Of a stretch of DNA of 64,000 nt, positions 34,676 through 45,329 are shown piece by piece (positions within the stretch are counted from its first letter, which is position 1; each line of letters opens with the position of its first letter). This DNA is from Pholiota molesta (taxonomy: Eukaryota; Basidiomycota; Agaricomycetes; Agaricales; Strophariaceae): positions 1 through 64,000 of the forward strand of contig JACGCK010000167.1 of assembly GCA_014925825.1 (NCBI GenBank), in the 5' to 3' direction. The notes under the pieces are model-generated. The model searched no databases, was not told where the DNA came from, and saw only the letters and a list, made by a program, of their open reading frames with translations. The position numbers and the translations under genes are program-made.

Positions 34676-36390
34676 CAACAGAATTCTGTCTCCCTAGCCT
34701 ATTAGCCCACATATGGACCACCGAGGTTTTGTCCTTTTTTTCCCCGCATCAATCCAAGCGCAACGCCAGGCAACGCCCATGGCTTCTGCATCTTACCGAT
34801 GAAATTTGATGTCCGACATTGGACCCTTCGCATCCTTTATCTATTTCAAGCAGGGCAGAACAGGGAAGAACCCGAGCACCGCAAATCCCACACCATCGCC
34901 GCCTTAGACGCACCGGAAAATCCCTAAATATTTTGCTTGAAAACGCCTTTTTGGAGCTATGTAGACAAATTTGTGGGTCTGAAGGTATGCGACCATGTGT
35001 ATCACTCGCTGCGTACCGGTCTACCACTCCCTTGGAAGGAGGTCTGGAGCCAAACAGGACCATCCACTCAAAAATCTATATAAACTCCCTGCTTCCCTCG
35101 TCCTCTCTCTATCTCAAACGACGACCATCTCTGTCTTCGAGCCGCTCTGCACTGGGTGATTTCACCAAATCATCACTCCTTACCGCACATTATATCGCCC
35201 ATGCCCACTGCCAACTCAGTGAAAAGATCGGTCGTCGTCCCAGGCGGGTGATCATGCACTCATCGTGAGTGCTTGTTCCTCCTTATCTGATGCTTGGACA
35301 CTTCTAACGATTTATGTTATAGACGCGGGTAGTCTGAAAACACTGGACTGTCCTGCATGCACCCTACCCAACTACCACTGGCATACGCCTTCTTGGCTAC
35401 GCCACATCATAACATTGAATCACGGAAACGTGTCGCATACCCAACGCTAGGTGTGCGTAGCGGACGATGAGGCTTCAATCGTACGTGCTTGCGATGGCCT
35501 CTAAGCTTTTCTGATTTGATCGCTCCCGTAGATTTATCACTCGGCGCTCATCGTCCCCTTCTTGTTTTCTACTGGTCCTGCCGACTCAGCTAACCTCTCG
35601 AACGGGTCATATTTCAAGGTCAGACATGAACCAGTAGAAGACGCAGCAGGTTATTATAACAGGTACTTTATTTCTTCATTCTTACATTTTATCTCTGCTC
35701 ATGCGTTTGAATAACCTAGATGACAATGCCTGTTTCGTTTGCTATGATTTTGTTCACCTTTCAAATTCTCCAACACCGTTTTATTCTTTTTTTATCATCT
35801 TTCTCATTCGGCCATTGCCCCCTGTCACCCCATCATACGAATTCGAGAAGACGTTTGGGATCTTCAAAACACAGGACGGATTGAGGTCCAGGGCCCCTTG
35901 GGGTTCTTGGCCGAAGGCAATATTCCCGGCTACCGCCAGAGTCCTACCAGGCTCTGCTATGTAGGTATAGCCGGGTGAGCGCCGTCTCGTTCTCGCCATT
36001 TATGTGCAGAGTTGAAGGGCCTTTCCACCCTCACCCTCCGGGGCGGAATAGAACGCATGGAGCAGGCTCCTCTGGCTTATGATAATTCGGGCATGAGGAG
36101 CAGAGTTCTGTGATGGTTTTGACAATGTTAAAGTGGCAATGGTTTTCGAATCATCTTTACCTTCTTTTCTTTTTACACCAAACCTATTTCAATACATTTA
36201 GTCTACCCCCGAAAGGGGCCAATGCGCTTTGGCGCCTGTGTGACTTAAGATTTCAAGCTGCGCACCGCGCGATCCTAGGTCTGCTTGAGCCGTCAGCGCG
36301 TTTTTATCCTTGCAAGCCTCAAGCCTCACTGAGGCCTCAACCATGATTCACGCTTCAGACCTTCCGAGTCGATCGAAGTTGGGCTGAAGA
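34676..36390 (+). repeat. R1 repeat, copy c (plus orientation, longest copy)
   Basis: Inverted relative to copies a and b. It has a TATA-like box (35082-35088, CTATATAAACTCC), a CT-rich leader, an ATG frame MPTANSVKRSVVVPGG, and three well-formed intron-like intervals: 35265-35322 (58 nt), 35481-35531 (51 nt) and 35663-35719 (57 nt), each GT...AG with normal donors. The blocks between read GPADSANLSNGSYFKVRHEP and DNACFVCYDFVHLSNSP. The matching splice borders in the copies suggest descent from a spliced, transcribed unit. Product unknown. Confidence 0.7.
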
Positions 36391-37613
36391 TGACAGACAG
36401 ACGCTACGAACAAACTAGATATCTATTACCGATCGGTTCCGAATCTAGTGTTACGACGATTCAGCTGCCTTAAGCTCGAGGCCTGTCGCAGAGAAAGCTA
36501 GGGACTCGGGCAAGTAACAAGTGATAAGAAATTCCCGTTGGTTTTGGATGGCTCGAACCGCTCGTCCGATACACCTGACAACCAAATTTTGCCGCCGTAT
36601 TACTATCAGCTCGTAGACACAGCGAGCACAAGCAGGTGGGTGTTGGCCATCCGCAGCCACTGAAATTCCAAATTTCGTTCGATAATCTAACGTAAGCGAA
36701 AATCTCGGAGCTACCTAAAAATTACAATCTGACTGATTTTATGGTCAATTTTATGGTAGTATTATCGGATGGGAAGCAATCATACTGGACACGACACCAT
36801 GGACATCAACCGAGATAAGATTGGGGAGCCAGCCAGGCCTTGTTTTAATTTAAATTTGCACATAGTCCATTCACCGAACGCGCGAATCTCTGCATTTGAT
36901 CAACCCACAAGCTCACAGAATAGAAATCGTACCCTTTGGATTCACCACAGACTTTCGAAACATCTTTTTAATCGGCTGTGGGTCACTACAACGCTCTCCC
37001 CGTTCCAATCGTCCTTTTTCCGAGTTCGCCGCATCTTTATTCTCGGGTGCTTTCTATGCAGTTTGATGAACAATCAGAGTGTTTGAGAGATCGGGGTAAG
37101 TACAAAAGTTTAATTATGTCGGTGGTAAATAAGCTCCGACTGGCCGTATCACTACATAAGCCCGCCGGATTGAAGTAGTCGCATAGTAAAAATGGGGGGA
37201 TAGAAAGAACATAGCATGAAGAAAGTACATCGGAGTACATCGCGTATATCAGAAATTTGAAAGGCCCAACCAGCTATATCACCACCACCACATAGAAAGA
37301 AGCCCAGCGCTCGTTGTGGAACGCGAGAAAGACGGAAGTGAAGAAGGGTTTTAAATAACAGTATAAACAACAACGAAGAAAACAAAAACAAAAAACAAAG
37401 ATATACGCAGAAGAAAAAAATGCGGGAGCAGAAAAGGGTGATTTTCAAATAATGATAATCTAGGGTATAAATAACCTCGACATCAAAGATTGTTCAGTTG
37501 TTCCAGTCGTACACGTTCGCCAGGCCTTCCTATAGATTAAACAGTACACAGCTGCTCCACCTCCATATGAGCATCAAGCACCTGTTATCGCACGGTGAAA
37601 AAAAACCCGCACC
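36391..37613. other. intergenic, no recognisable content
   Basis: About 1.2 kb, AT-richer towards 37600, with A-rich runs near 37370-37400. It probably includes the 3' UTR of the minus-strand gene that ends at 37614. No gene or repeat is supported. Confidence 0.5.
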
Positions 37614-39506
37614 TTAGAACGCACTGAACGCGAACGGGCTCTCGCTCGACACCGTATGCGTCGACTCCGCGTAGTTGCTCACGCGCTTCACGGCGAAGAA
37701 CGACGGCAGGCTCTGCCCGGGCTCGCGGAGGCAGTCGATCGGGATGAGCCCCTTCCCGCAGTTTCCGGCGGCGCCGGTCCCGTCAGCCGCGGACGACGAC
37801 GACGACGACGACGACACCTTCTCGACGAGCGCCCAGCCGTCATCGAAAGTCTGCAGCACGCGCACGCCGTCGTCGGGCGCGACGCGGAGCTCGTCCGTGA
37901 GGCTGGGGTTGAACGGGCGCTTGATGTACTCCACCTCGGCGAACGCGCCGGCGACGGTTGGGGGGGCGGCGGCGGCGGCGGGGACGGGGACGGGGACGAG
38001 GGCCGGGGCGGGGGTGGGGGTTGGCTGGGTATCTTCGAAGGGGTTGTTGTCGGCGAAGGGGTTCGCCACCGGCTCAGCGCCGATGGGCGAGACCAGCGCG
38101 GGGGCTGGGAAGGTCGGGCCCGGGATGGGGGGTATTATTTCTCCGTACGAGGTGTAAGGAGAGATTGTCGGGCTTTTGTTGTTGTAGTTAAGTGTCGCGG
38201 TTGTCGCAGTGCTGGATGGGCGCGAGTACCCGGAAGTGCGATCGCCCGCGGGGTCGGGGGGTTTAGGGAATGCGAATGATTCCGACGGGGAGAACGGGCG
38301 GACGGACATCGGCGTGCCGACCATCTCGCCGGTGGTCGTGCTGTCTCGGTGGTTGACGACCAAGTACTGCGAGTCGTTGGAACCTTGGCTGCCAATGGAG
38401 AAGCGGGGGTCGTTGCCGAAATGGGACACGTCGATGACCAGGGCGGGCACTCTGCCATCCGTGCGCCCGACTTCGGCCATGGGCGGCAGAGGCGGGATGA
38501 TGAAGCTGCCATTCTGAGGCGTGGTCGAGTGGTCGACGGTGGTCGCGAAGCTGCTACGCGCGGATCGCGAACCGGCGGCGGCGGGGATAATTTCTGTGCT
38601 GTTTCGATCACCGTCGCCATATGTCTGGGATGTGCGGTTTTTGGTGAACCACCATTTATTCGCGCGGTCATTTCGGCGCGCGCGCTGACGGCGTCGGTAG
38701 CCTAAAGCCAGCACCGCAAGGAAGAGCAGCACCACAAGAACGATGGCTACGACAACGCCCGCGGAAGTGTGTGACTTGCCAGTGGCCGCGACGGTGTTGT
38801 TTCCTGTCGTTGTACCAGAAGTATTTCCAGAGTCACCGTTTGCTTGAGTAGAAACTGGAAGGCCGTTGGAACCGATCGAAAGAGATCCGGACGCTGAGCC
38901 GGACGAGTTTCCAGATGGGAGGCCACCAGCATTGGCCGTGCCTGGCTCGCCTCCGGCGTTTCCGCCGGATGAGGACGAAGACCCATCACTCCCTGGATTG
39001 CCAGACGTGCTCAGGTTGGTGCCAGTGGCGGTACTTCCTGCAGAAGCGGTACCGCTCGGGGATGCACCGCTCTGGGTGGCGGAAGGAGAGGATGCGTCGG
39101 CGGTGCTGGTGCTTGCGCCTCCGGAAGGCTGGGCTGCACCGGACGAGGCCGGGTCTCCACCGCCCGCTGATCCAGAGCCGCCGGTGCTGCCTGTGCCAGA
39201 GCCTGAGCTGCCTGTATCGCCTGAACCGCTGGAACCACCTGAACCGGTTGAAGGCGTGCTAGATGCCGCTGGTGATGAAGGAGTGGGGGTGGAAGCTGCA
39301 GGCGCGGTAGTGGGTGTGGAGCTTGGAGTTTTGCTTGAGCTTGGGCTTCCGCCAACAATAGGTGATAAGATAGGGCTCAAAACAGGGATAGAAGGGAGAG
39401 GAAGTGGGAGGTTAATCAGAGAGGGGTCGCGCGCTTCAATTTCTTCGTCATTCATGAGCGCGCGCCTGAGGATGGTGTGTCGGCCGGATTGTCGTGCCAT
39501 ATGCAT
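37614..39506 (-). CDS. mucin-like single-pass membrane protein with C-terminal SH3-like domain
   Basis: Single-exon gene, 630 aa. Layout: an N-terminal stretch without a clear signal peptide; a Ser/Gly/Thr/Pro-rich region of about 200 residues that would be heavily O-glycosylated if outside the cell; one TM helix (AGVVVAIVLVVLLFLAVLAL) followed by a basic stop-transfer (GYRRRQRARRNDR); a cytosolic tail of about 340 residues with NPFADNNPF; and an SH3-like end (VLQTFDDGWALVEK, GLIPIDCLRE) interrupted by a poly-Ser run. The layout resembles fungal plasma-membrane sensors or Fus1-like proteins with SH3 ends. The role is inferred from layout only. The first ATG (39506) is taken; a later Met (MNDEEIEARD) is possible. 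Confidence 0.8.
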   Translation of the reverse strand: MHMARQSGRHTILRRALMNDEEIEARDPSLINLPLPLPSIPVLSPILSPIVGGSPSSSKTPSSTPTTAPAASTPTPSSPAASSTPSTGSGGSSGSGDTGSSGSGTGSTGGSGSAGGGDPASSGAAQPSGGASTSTADASSPSATQSGASPSGTASAGSTATGTNLSTSGNPGSDGSSSSSGGNAGGEPGTANAGGLPSGNSSGSASGSLSIGSNGLPVSTQANGDSGNTSGTTTGNNTVAATGKSHTSAGVVVAIVLVVLLFLAVLALGYRRRQRARRNDRANKWWFTKNRTSQTYGDGDRNSTEIIPAAAGSRSARSSFATTVDHSTTPQNGSFIIPPLPPMAEVGRTDGRVPALVIDVSHFGNDPRFSIGSQGSNDSQYLVVNHRDSTTTGEMVGTPMSVRPFSPSESFAFPKPPDPAGDRTSGYSRPSSTATTATLNYNNKSPTISPYTSYGEIIPPIPGPTFPAPALVSPIGAEPVANPFADNNPFEDTQPTPTPAPALVPVPVPAAAAAPPTVAGAFAEVEYIKRPFNPSLTDELRVAPDDGVRVLQTFDDGWALVEKVSSSSSSSSAADGTGAAGNCGKGLIPIDCLREPGQSLPSFFAVKRVSNYAESTHTVSSESPFAFSAF

Positions 39507-40318
39507 AGCTAGGCAGCGGTGGGGAGAGGGGGTATAAGTATTCGGAAAGGGGTAACAGGAATAGAGAACGAGAAAGTGAACGAGTGTGGGTACGTCTTAA
39601 AAGACGAGGAAAATTGGAGAGAAGACTCTCAAAGAGCCAGGGAATGGCGTATGAGACGAGGGAGTGAAGGAGAAAAGGTGCGTCTATTCATTTTCCTGAT
39701 AATAAACAAGTCTCCATTTGTTGAGAGAATGTGTTGTGGGAAGATTTATCTCCGACGCTAACCTAAAGGGGGAAACTGATGGGAATAGCTATCAATAGCC
39801 GCAACGCTCAACCGTACAAAACCTTGTGCCTCTCATGATCACTCCACTTTTTGATAGACTTTATACCTCTCTCTTCACCATCGTTACAGCTTTTTGTAAA
39901 ACACAACACTTGCCATATTTTCCACAACCTCGTGTAGACTCCTCCACTGCTTTGTGCCCCGGAAAGCCTCTCCTTTGACTGGACGTTGCCAATGGATTTG
40001 ATCACAGGCGCCTCACACACAGAGCTGACCCATAATCCGGATGGACATGGTCACTGAGAGGTGAGCATTTGATCATTACATTGTGAAGCATATGGCCAGT
40101 GGTATTTGACGCGTTCAGGATGTACATCAACTTCGATGTAGCAATGTTTCTGTTCTCTGACATATGTCTGGAGAACGAGTCGTGGGTGGGAGATTACACG
40201 AATTTCTCCCATGATTTTCCATCCCCTACTCGAACTCAGGCTGGAGGCCGCCTCATCATCGGTGACTATAATCAGTGAATACTGAGACCGTATTTATACT
40301 TGGCGCTATGTGAATCGT
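39507..40318. other. intergenic before the retrotransposon
   Basis: Contains the 5' region of the minus-strand membrane-protein gene and about 500 bp of featureless sequence up to the element border at 40319. The 70-codon minus frame at 39808-40020 shows nothing recognisable. Confidence 0.5.
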
Positions 40319-40437
40319 CCAATGATCACGAGGCATGGATCACGCAGTGAGTAGGGGGTTTGAGCGCTCGGCGGCTGTTGGCCAGCCGAGCGCCCATATT
40401 TTAGATATTTTATTGTGAGTGGAGATTGAGGTACAGC
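40319..40437 (-). repeat. split direct repeat B2
   Basis: 119 bp, identical by eye to 40767-40885. It begins CCAATGATCACGAGGCATGG and ends GAGGTACAGC. It includes GCTCGGCGGCTG...CAGCCGAGC, an inverted repeat able to form a hairpin. Confidence 0.9.
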
Positions 40438-40519
40438 GCCGTAAACGACAAGTACATGATAATAAAGGAAGCAGTCTGAAAGATCTGAACACGATAAAAA
40501 TAGGGATGTGGTGGGGGGG

Positions 40520-40766
40520 TAGCGAAGAAATACGGCCTCTGGAACTGAGACTGACGATGAGAAGAGAGAGTCAAGGGGCCTGTGACCTTTGGGAAATTTT
40601 GTAGGCCAGGCGGGTTATCGATAATCCCGGCGCACGGTTCAGCTCTTGGGCAGAACGGCCGTGAGTACGCCATGGCTCACAGGCACGTGACGATAAGGAC
40701 AGTCTCCGCGTACCAGAGGCCTCAGCCGTTCTCATTGGACTTGGGTAAGTCAAGACTTAAGCTCGA
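40520..40766 (-). repeat. split direct repeat A2
   Basis: 247 bp, identical by eye to A1 (45371-45617), from TAGCGAAGAAATACGG to ACTTAAGCTCGA. It directly abuts B1. Confidence 0.92.
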
Positions 40767-40885
40767 CCAATGATCACGAGGCATGGATCACGCAGTGAGT
40801 AGGGGGTTTGAGCGCTCGGCGGCTGTTGGCCAGCCGAGCGCCCATATTTTAGATATTTTATTGTGAGTGGAGATTGAGGTACAGC
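40767..40885 (-). repeat. split direct repeat B1
   Basis: 119 bp copy of B2, directly adjoining A2. After it comes a T-run (about 40898-40914) and then the end of the recombinase gene. Confidence 0.9.
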
Positions 40886-41104
40886 TAAAAACGACCTTTT
40901 TTTTTTTTTTTTTATAAGATGAGCAGCGCAGCTGCGATGTGAGGAGCAAGCGGAAAGAACAGGAAAATAAAGGAAACAGAAGGGACAAGGAGTTGGGGTT
41001 GTAAGAGCGAAAGGAAGAAGCAGAGAAGTAGAAAGGAAACAGAAACATTCCCCGTTTCACGTAGAGGGGGATATGGTATGCGGAAGAGGGGACGGAATCA
41101 CAGC

Positions 41105-42108
41105 TCACGGCCCGGGATTAGCGCCCGTGTTTCGCGCGAACAGTAGCGCCTGGATCAAGACGGGATTTTTGCGTATGTAAATTTGGAAGCTGTTGCTCGC
41201 CCAACGGCCCATGGCCTGTATGATGGAAGGAGCGGCGCCATTCTCAGCGAGAGATGTGGCACCTCCGGCGCGCATGGAGTGGCCCGACACATCCTGGTCG
41301 AAAAGGCGCCGGAGCCTGTTGATGAAGAAGGAGCGGGTAGGGACTTCGCCGGCTTGGGTGAGCCACAAGGGGGAAGCGAGAGGAAAGGCGGCGTCGCGGG
41401 CGTGCAGGTAGTCAAGGAAATGCGCTAGGGGATTATGACGGACTTGGAAGGCACGGATAACGATGCGATTTCCTTCGAAGAAAGGGTCCGCTTTGTGGGC
41501 AGGCAACAAGAAGGAGTAGTAGTCGACGGAGACGCGAACCGACGAGCGTCGGGAAACCTTGCGCCAGTTCCGGAGGGATCGGTCATCAGGAAAGGCCATC
41601 TCTCCCAAACGCAGGAGGCCGAAGAAGCCCGTGAGGAGCATGGCGATGAATAGTTTGTCGTCGAGATGGGGGAAGAGCCATAATGGCGAAGTGCCTTCTC
41701 GAGGTCATCAAGGGTAAGCGCGCGCTTACGCATTGGAGGGGTGTTGCGGAGGCGCATGCAGCCCTGTAGTGAGCGAGAGACAAGCTCCGACCTGCGGTTC
41801 GCGCGGACGTCCGGGAAGTAGGGTTCGAGCTGTTGACAGATGCCGGACAGGTATGAGTCGACGGAATCAGGTTGGATGTGGTGGCACATCCAGACCGTGT
41901 AGAGGGAAAGGGTGTCTTTGGTGGGTTCCAAAGGCATGTTGTGGAGGCGAATGAACTCAAGGTAAGAGTTGAGGGCAGAACCATAAGATTTCCACGTCGA
42001 GGTGTCGATGGCGTGGCCGAGGGCGATAGCGCGCTCGCGCACTAAGCGCTCGTGGGTCCAGACTTCCCGCACGGGTTGCCTGGACCGGACGGAAGACCTG
42101 ATGCTCAT
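41105..42108 (-). CDS. retrotransposon tyrosine recombinase, frame broken by one missing base
   Basis: Integrase of the DIRS/Ngaro type that joins the circular cDNA to the target. An N-terminal SAM-like half (TWKSYGSALNSYLEFIRLH, LTLDDLEKALRHYG) ends in one frame. The catalytic half continues in the next: LFIAMLLTGFFGLLRLGEMA (first Arg), GHSMRAGG (HxxR), GRWASNSFQIYIR (Trp and the nucleophile Tyr). The break lies at a run of five G on the plus strand (41668-41672); a sixth base g restores SSPHLDDKLF. Its ATG overlaps the RT stop codon in ATGA, which suggests coupled reinitiation. It would be active only if the break is a sequence error. Confidence 0.85.
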
Positions 42109-45100
42109 TTTCGTGCTGCCCCCAGCGCCAATGGAGGGGGTTGAAAGTCGAGGAGTTGCAGACCGGGAACCAAGTCAATGGCCTTGCCAAAGGCCTGGCG
42201 AGAAATGGCGTCGGCCACCTCATTTTCTTCTCCGGGGACGTGGAGTACGCGAAGGTCGTGATCGCCCTGAACGAGGATGTCGACGACGAAACGGAGGAGG
42301 CGGTTGTAGGCAGGCTGACAGTGTAGGGAGTTGAATATATTGACCGTGTTCATGTTGTCGGTGTAGACGACAATGCGAGAGCCGTTCGGGGAGGAAAGGT
42401 GAGCGCGGTGAACGGCAGAAGTGACGCTGAGGGCTTCAAAGAAAAAGATGAGGTCGACTGGGACGTTCATGGGAACTGGAGAATAGTACCCGACTCGGTG
42501 GTCAGGGAACCAAAAACCTAAGCCATCAAGACATGCGTCGCAATAAATGGTGACGTCGGCGAGCGAGGGGTCCCAGGAAGTGGATTTCAGCAAACGAACA
42601 CCGGAAGAATGTTCGATAAGGTCGGCTGCCCAGTTGAAGTCCTCGCGGACGGCGTTGTTCACCCAGATACGCTCCCGCGGAGCTAGCTTCCCGGCAATTT
42701 TGGGGTAGACATTGTTAAGCGCGGGTCGAAGGAGCGGGTACACGTTAAGCGCCCAGTTTACCCAACCGGCGAGTACCTGCCACTTCTTCAGTTTGAATGC
42801 GCCGTTGGAGCGTCCTGTCGGCTTGGAACCCCAGAAACGAAGCTCTTCCAGCAGGGAGAGGCGAGAGTCGGCGGGAAGTGTAAGCGTCATGTTGTTGGGG
42901 TCGACGTCAATCCCTATGATCGTGAGCGGCGACCCGAAAACCTGTTTCTTCTCCACATGGGGGATACCGAGCTCGTCCCAGACCTCCAAGAGTGCTACCT
43001 GCTTGGATGGCATGAGCTTGCGGTAAGGGGCATAGTAAGATAGCTGGTCGGCGAACTCGGCGCCCGACGAGTCGTCGACGTAGGTAAAGATACCCAATAT
43101 GCTCTTGACGTATTTGACAATCCACGCCACGAGAGCATTGACGGACACAAAGTTCCTGTTTGACGCGGAATTGCCGAAGCAGTTGCGGCGGTCTATGTGA
43201 CCCTCGCCGTCGACGAAGACTGCCTGTTTGAGCTGCCAGATAGGGTGCATAGGGATGAGTCGATATGCCTCAGCGATGTCGGACTTGAACATGACCAGCG
43301 GGCGGCTGTCGTACGTGCGCCTGAGTTCGAGGAGATGTTCCCCGATATGCCGCATGTTATCGAGAGGGCAGCCACGGATCCGCTCGGTATCGACCATGCT
43401 ATTCAGAGAGAAACGCCCGGCACTATGGTCGGTGACCAAACGGAAATCGGAGGAGTGAGGCTTCGGCACTGCGTGGATGGGCATGCAATACATGCCAGGG
43501 AGGAGAGTCGGTCCGAAGGAGGGCGAGAAACGCCCTTTCGCGATCTCGATGTCGCGTTGGGCACGCAAAAAGGCAGCCTTCGCTTCGTCTGTGGGAGGGC
43601 CCCGGTCTTCAGAGTGAGTGGTGGGGTACTCGCCGATGTGGGTGTCAGCCCATGGCCAGAAACCCTCGCGCAGACCGCGGCACACCGACTGAACGAAAGG
43701 CTGGTTGGGGTGGGAAGCAAGCAGGCGTTCGAAGACGTCGACATTGATGGGTGTGGTGACGGAAAAAAGGTGTGGGTTTTCTGAAATTGTCTTCTGGGCG
43801 ATTGGGTTGTTGAGTTCGTGGGGAGGGACGGGAGGTAGGGGTTCTGCGGTCTCCGTCCACTCAGCAGTGGAAGGGAGGGACGAAGAGTGTTCGTCCGTCC
43901 ATACGTTGTATCGGAGGTACCGCGGGATGGCGCCAAAGGCGAGTTTACTGCCTCCCACGCCTGTCGCACTTCTCGCTGGAGTGGTCGGTCGAGCGACAGA
44001 TGCGGCAGGCGTGTTGGAATCTGCAGTCGGTCGAGTTGCATCCGGCAGCGGAATTGAAACGGTGGCAGACGGTGGGCTTGTTATTTTTAGAAGAGCCTCC
44101 GGACTGACCCCGCGTTCCTGATCGACCTTTGGCTTCGACCCCGTCAGCCGCGACGATAGCGGCGTAGAGGTGGTGGAAGCGTGATGACGCGTCGAAGAGG
44201 ACGCTCCGTTGTCCGCCAGCGACTTCATTTCGGACGGCGATGTCGAACATGATGATGCGCGGGTGGGTGGCGACGATTTTTGCTGCGAAGAGGCTCTCGA
44301 TGTAGTCTCCGTAGCTCCGGAGTTCCTGTTCGCGGTGTCTGAAAACGAACCTCGTGGCTTGGACGACCCGATTCCACGCCGAGATCCAGTCACCGGCAGT
44401 TTCGATCCGTTTCTTCGGTTCAGCCAACCCGAAGGTGATCTGAGTATCTCCCACGCGGCCGACATTCTCCTTAGCAGGCTCAGTTCGGTGGAGATTACTG
44501 AAGACCGCGTTGAGGTCGACGGCTTCCCCGCGGATGATGCGCTCCCACTGGGATGTGGGGAAGCCGGAAGGGGCGTGGGCTGAGTTCCTGATCCAGAACT
44601 TGACTTGAGGGATGTCGCGGGCGAACAAGGCAAGGAGTTCTCGATTCTTTCGACAGATAGGGTTATCGGACTCTCTGTTCTCGAGTTCGTCCTTGTACCA
44701 AGGCATGTCGGATAATGCGAGTCGTGGGCGCTTGGAGGATCTATCTCCATCGTCGTCGTCTCCAGGATCGGCGGCGACTGATTTGGCAGAGAGCTCACTG
44801 AGGAGGTCATTGACTCGGCGATCGACATCGGGATCACGCTGGGGTTCGAGGAGTTCTCCCGCGACCTGTCGTTCTTCGCCAAGCTGTTCTCCATATGGGG
44901 CGCCTCGCCTAGCCGACTCAGTAAGGGCCGTTTCGTGGGAGTTGATGGCCGAAAGGTAGAGTTCAAGCGTCTGCTCTTGGGCACGGTCGCTTGAGTCTGG
45001 GTCGTATTCGATCGTTCGAAGGACGAGCGCGATCGCTTTCGGCTTGTTGAGTTGGCCCGAACGGAAGCGGTCAACGATTCCGTCGAGTTCTTCGATGCGT

Positions 45101-45329
45101 CGTTGATGCTCAACCTGTCCAGCAGGGGGATGCTCGGTGGCCGCAGTCGGCGGAGCAGGCTCGGCACCGTATCCTCCGACTGGCTCGCTTCTCGAGCTTC
45201 TTTGATTGATGGGTCCTGCAGGCGATCCAGCAACCGAGGCGGCTTGATTACCTCGGGTACCGGTTCCTGAAGTCGTTCTAGAAGACCGGGGGGTTCTGAC
45301 GGGATGTTCGACGACTTCGAAGGAATCAT
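42105..45329 (-). CDS. retrotransposon reverse transcriptase-RNase H polyprotein (upper part overlaps gag)
   Basis: RT core: PIHAVPKPHSSDFRLVTDHS, SDIAEAYRLIPMHP, and the catalytic YVDD in IFTYVDDSSGAEF. RNase H: IYCDACLDGLGFW, an acidic FFEALSV, VVYTDNMNTV, HVPGEENEVADAISR. The frame is open from inside A1 (an in-frame ATG at 45524 lies in the repeat); I list the first internal ATG, 45329. The part upstream of about 43950 overlaps gag in another frame. Its first 75 codons hold repeated LLxRL motifs (LLERLQEP, LLDRLQDP, LLRRLRPP, LLDRLS); the rest of the overlap is Ser-rich and looks like a shadow of gag. The true RT start is therefore uncertain. Confidence 0.85.
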   Translation of the reverse strand: MIPSKSSNIPSEPPGLLERLQEPVPEVIKPPRLLDRLQDPSIKEAREASQSEDTVPSLLRRLRPPSIPLLDRLSINDASKNSTESLTASVRANSTSRKRSRSSFERSNTTQTQATVPKSRRLNSTFRPSTPTKRPLLSRLGEAPHMENSLAKNDRSRENSSNPSVIPMSIAESMTSSVSSLPNQSPPILETTTMEIDPPSAHDSHYPTCLGTRTNSRTESPITLSVERIENSLPCSPATSLKSSSGSGTQPTPLPASPHPSGSASSAGKPSTSTRSSVISTELSLLRRMSAAWEILRSPSGWLNRRNGSKLPVTGSRRGIGSSKPRGSFSDTANRNSGATETTSRASSQQKSSPPTRASSCSTSPSEMKSLADNGASSSTRHHASTTSTPLSSRLTGSKPKVDQERGVSPEALLKITSPPSATVSIPLPDATRPTADSNTPAASVARPTTPARSATGVGGSKLAFGAIPRYLRYNVWTDEHSSSLPSTAEWTETAEPLPPVPPHELNNPIAQKTISENPHLFSVTTPINVDVFERLLASHPNQPFVQSVCRGLREGFWPWADTHIGEYPTTHSEDRGPPTDEAKAAFLRAQRDIEIAKGRFSPSFGPTLLPGMYCMPIHAVPKPHSSDFRLVTDHSAGRFSLNSMVDTERIRGCPLDNMRHIGEHLLELRRTYDSRPLVMFKSDIAEAYRLIPMHPIWQLKQAVFVDGEGHIDRRNCFGNSASNRNFVSVNALVAWIVKYVKSILGIFTYVDDSSGAEFADQLSYYAPYRKLMPSKQVALLEVWDELGIPHVEKKQVFGSPLTIIGIDVDPNNMTLTLPADSRLSLLEELRFWGSKPTGRSNGAFKLKKWQVLAGWVNWALNVYPLLRPALNNVYPKIAGKLAPRERIWVNNAVREDFNWAADLIEHSSGVRLLKSTSWDPSLADVTIYCDACLDGLGFWFPDHRVGYYSPVPMNVPVDLIFFFEALSVTSAVHRAHLSSPNGSRIVVYTDNMNTVNIFNSLHCQPAYNRLLRFVVDILVQGDHDLRVLHVPGEENEVADAISRQAFGKAIDLVPGLQLLDFQPPPLALGAARK

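Noticed and set aside
38866..39537. Pro/Glu-rich frame on the plus strand
   Set aside because: Antisense of the Ser/Gly-rich repeat of the mucin-like gene.
40319..40885. Solo LTR or tandem LTRs of a Ty3/gypsy element
   Set aside because: The order B-A-B with a matching A at the far end, plus a tyrosine recombinase instead of a DDE integrase, fits split direct repeats better.
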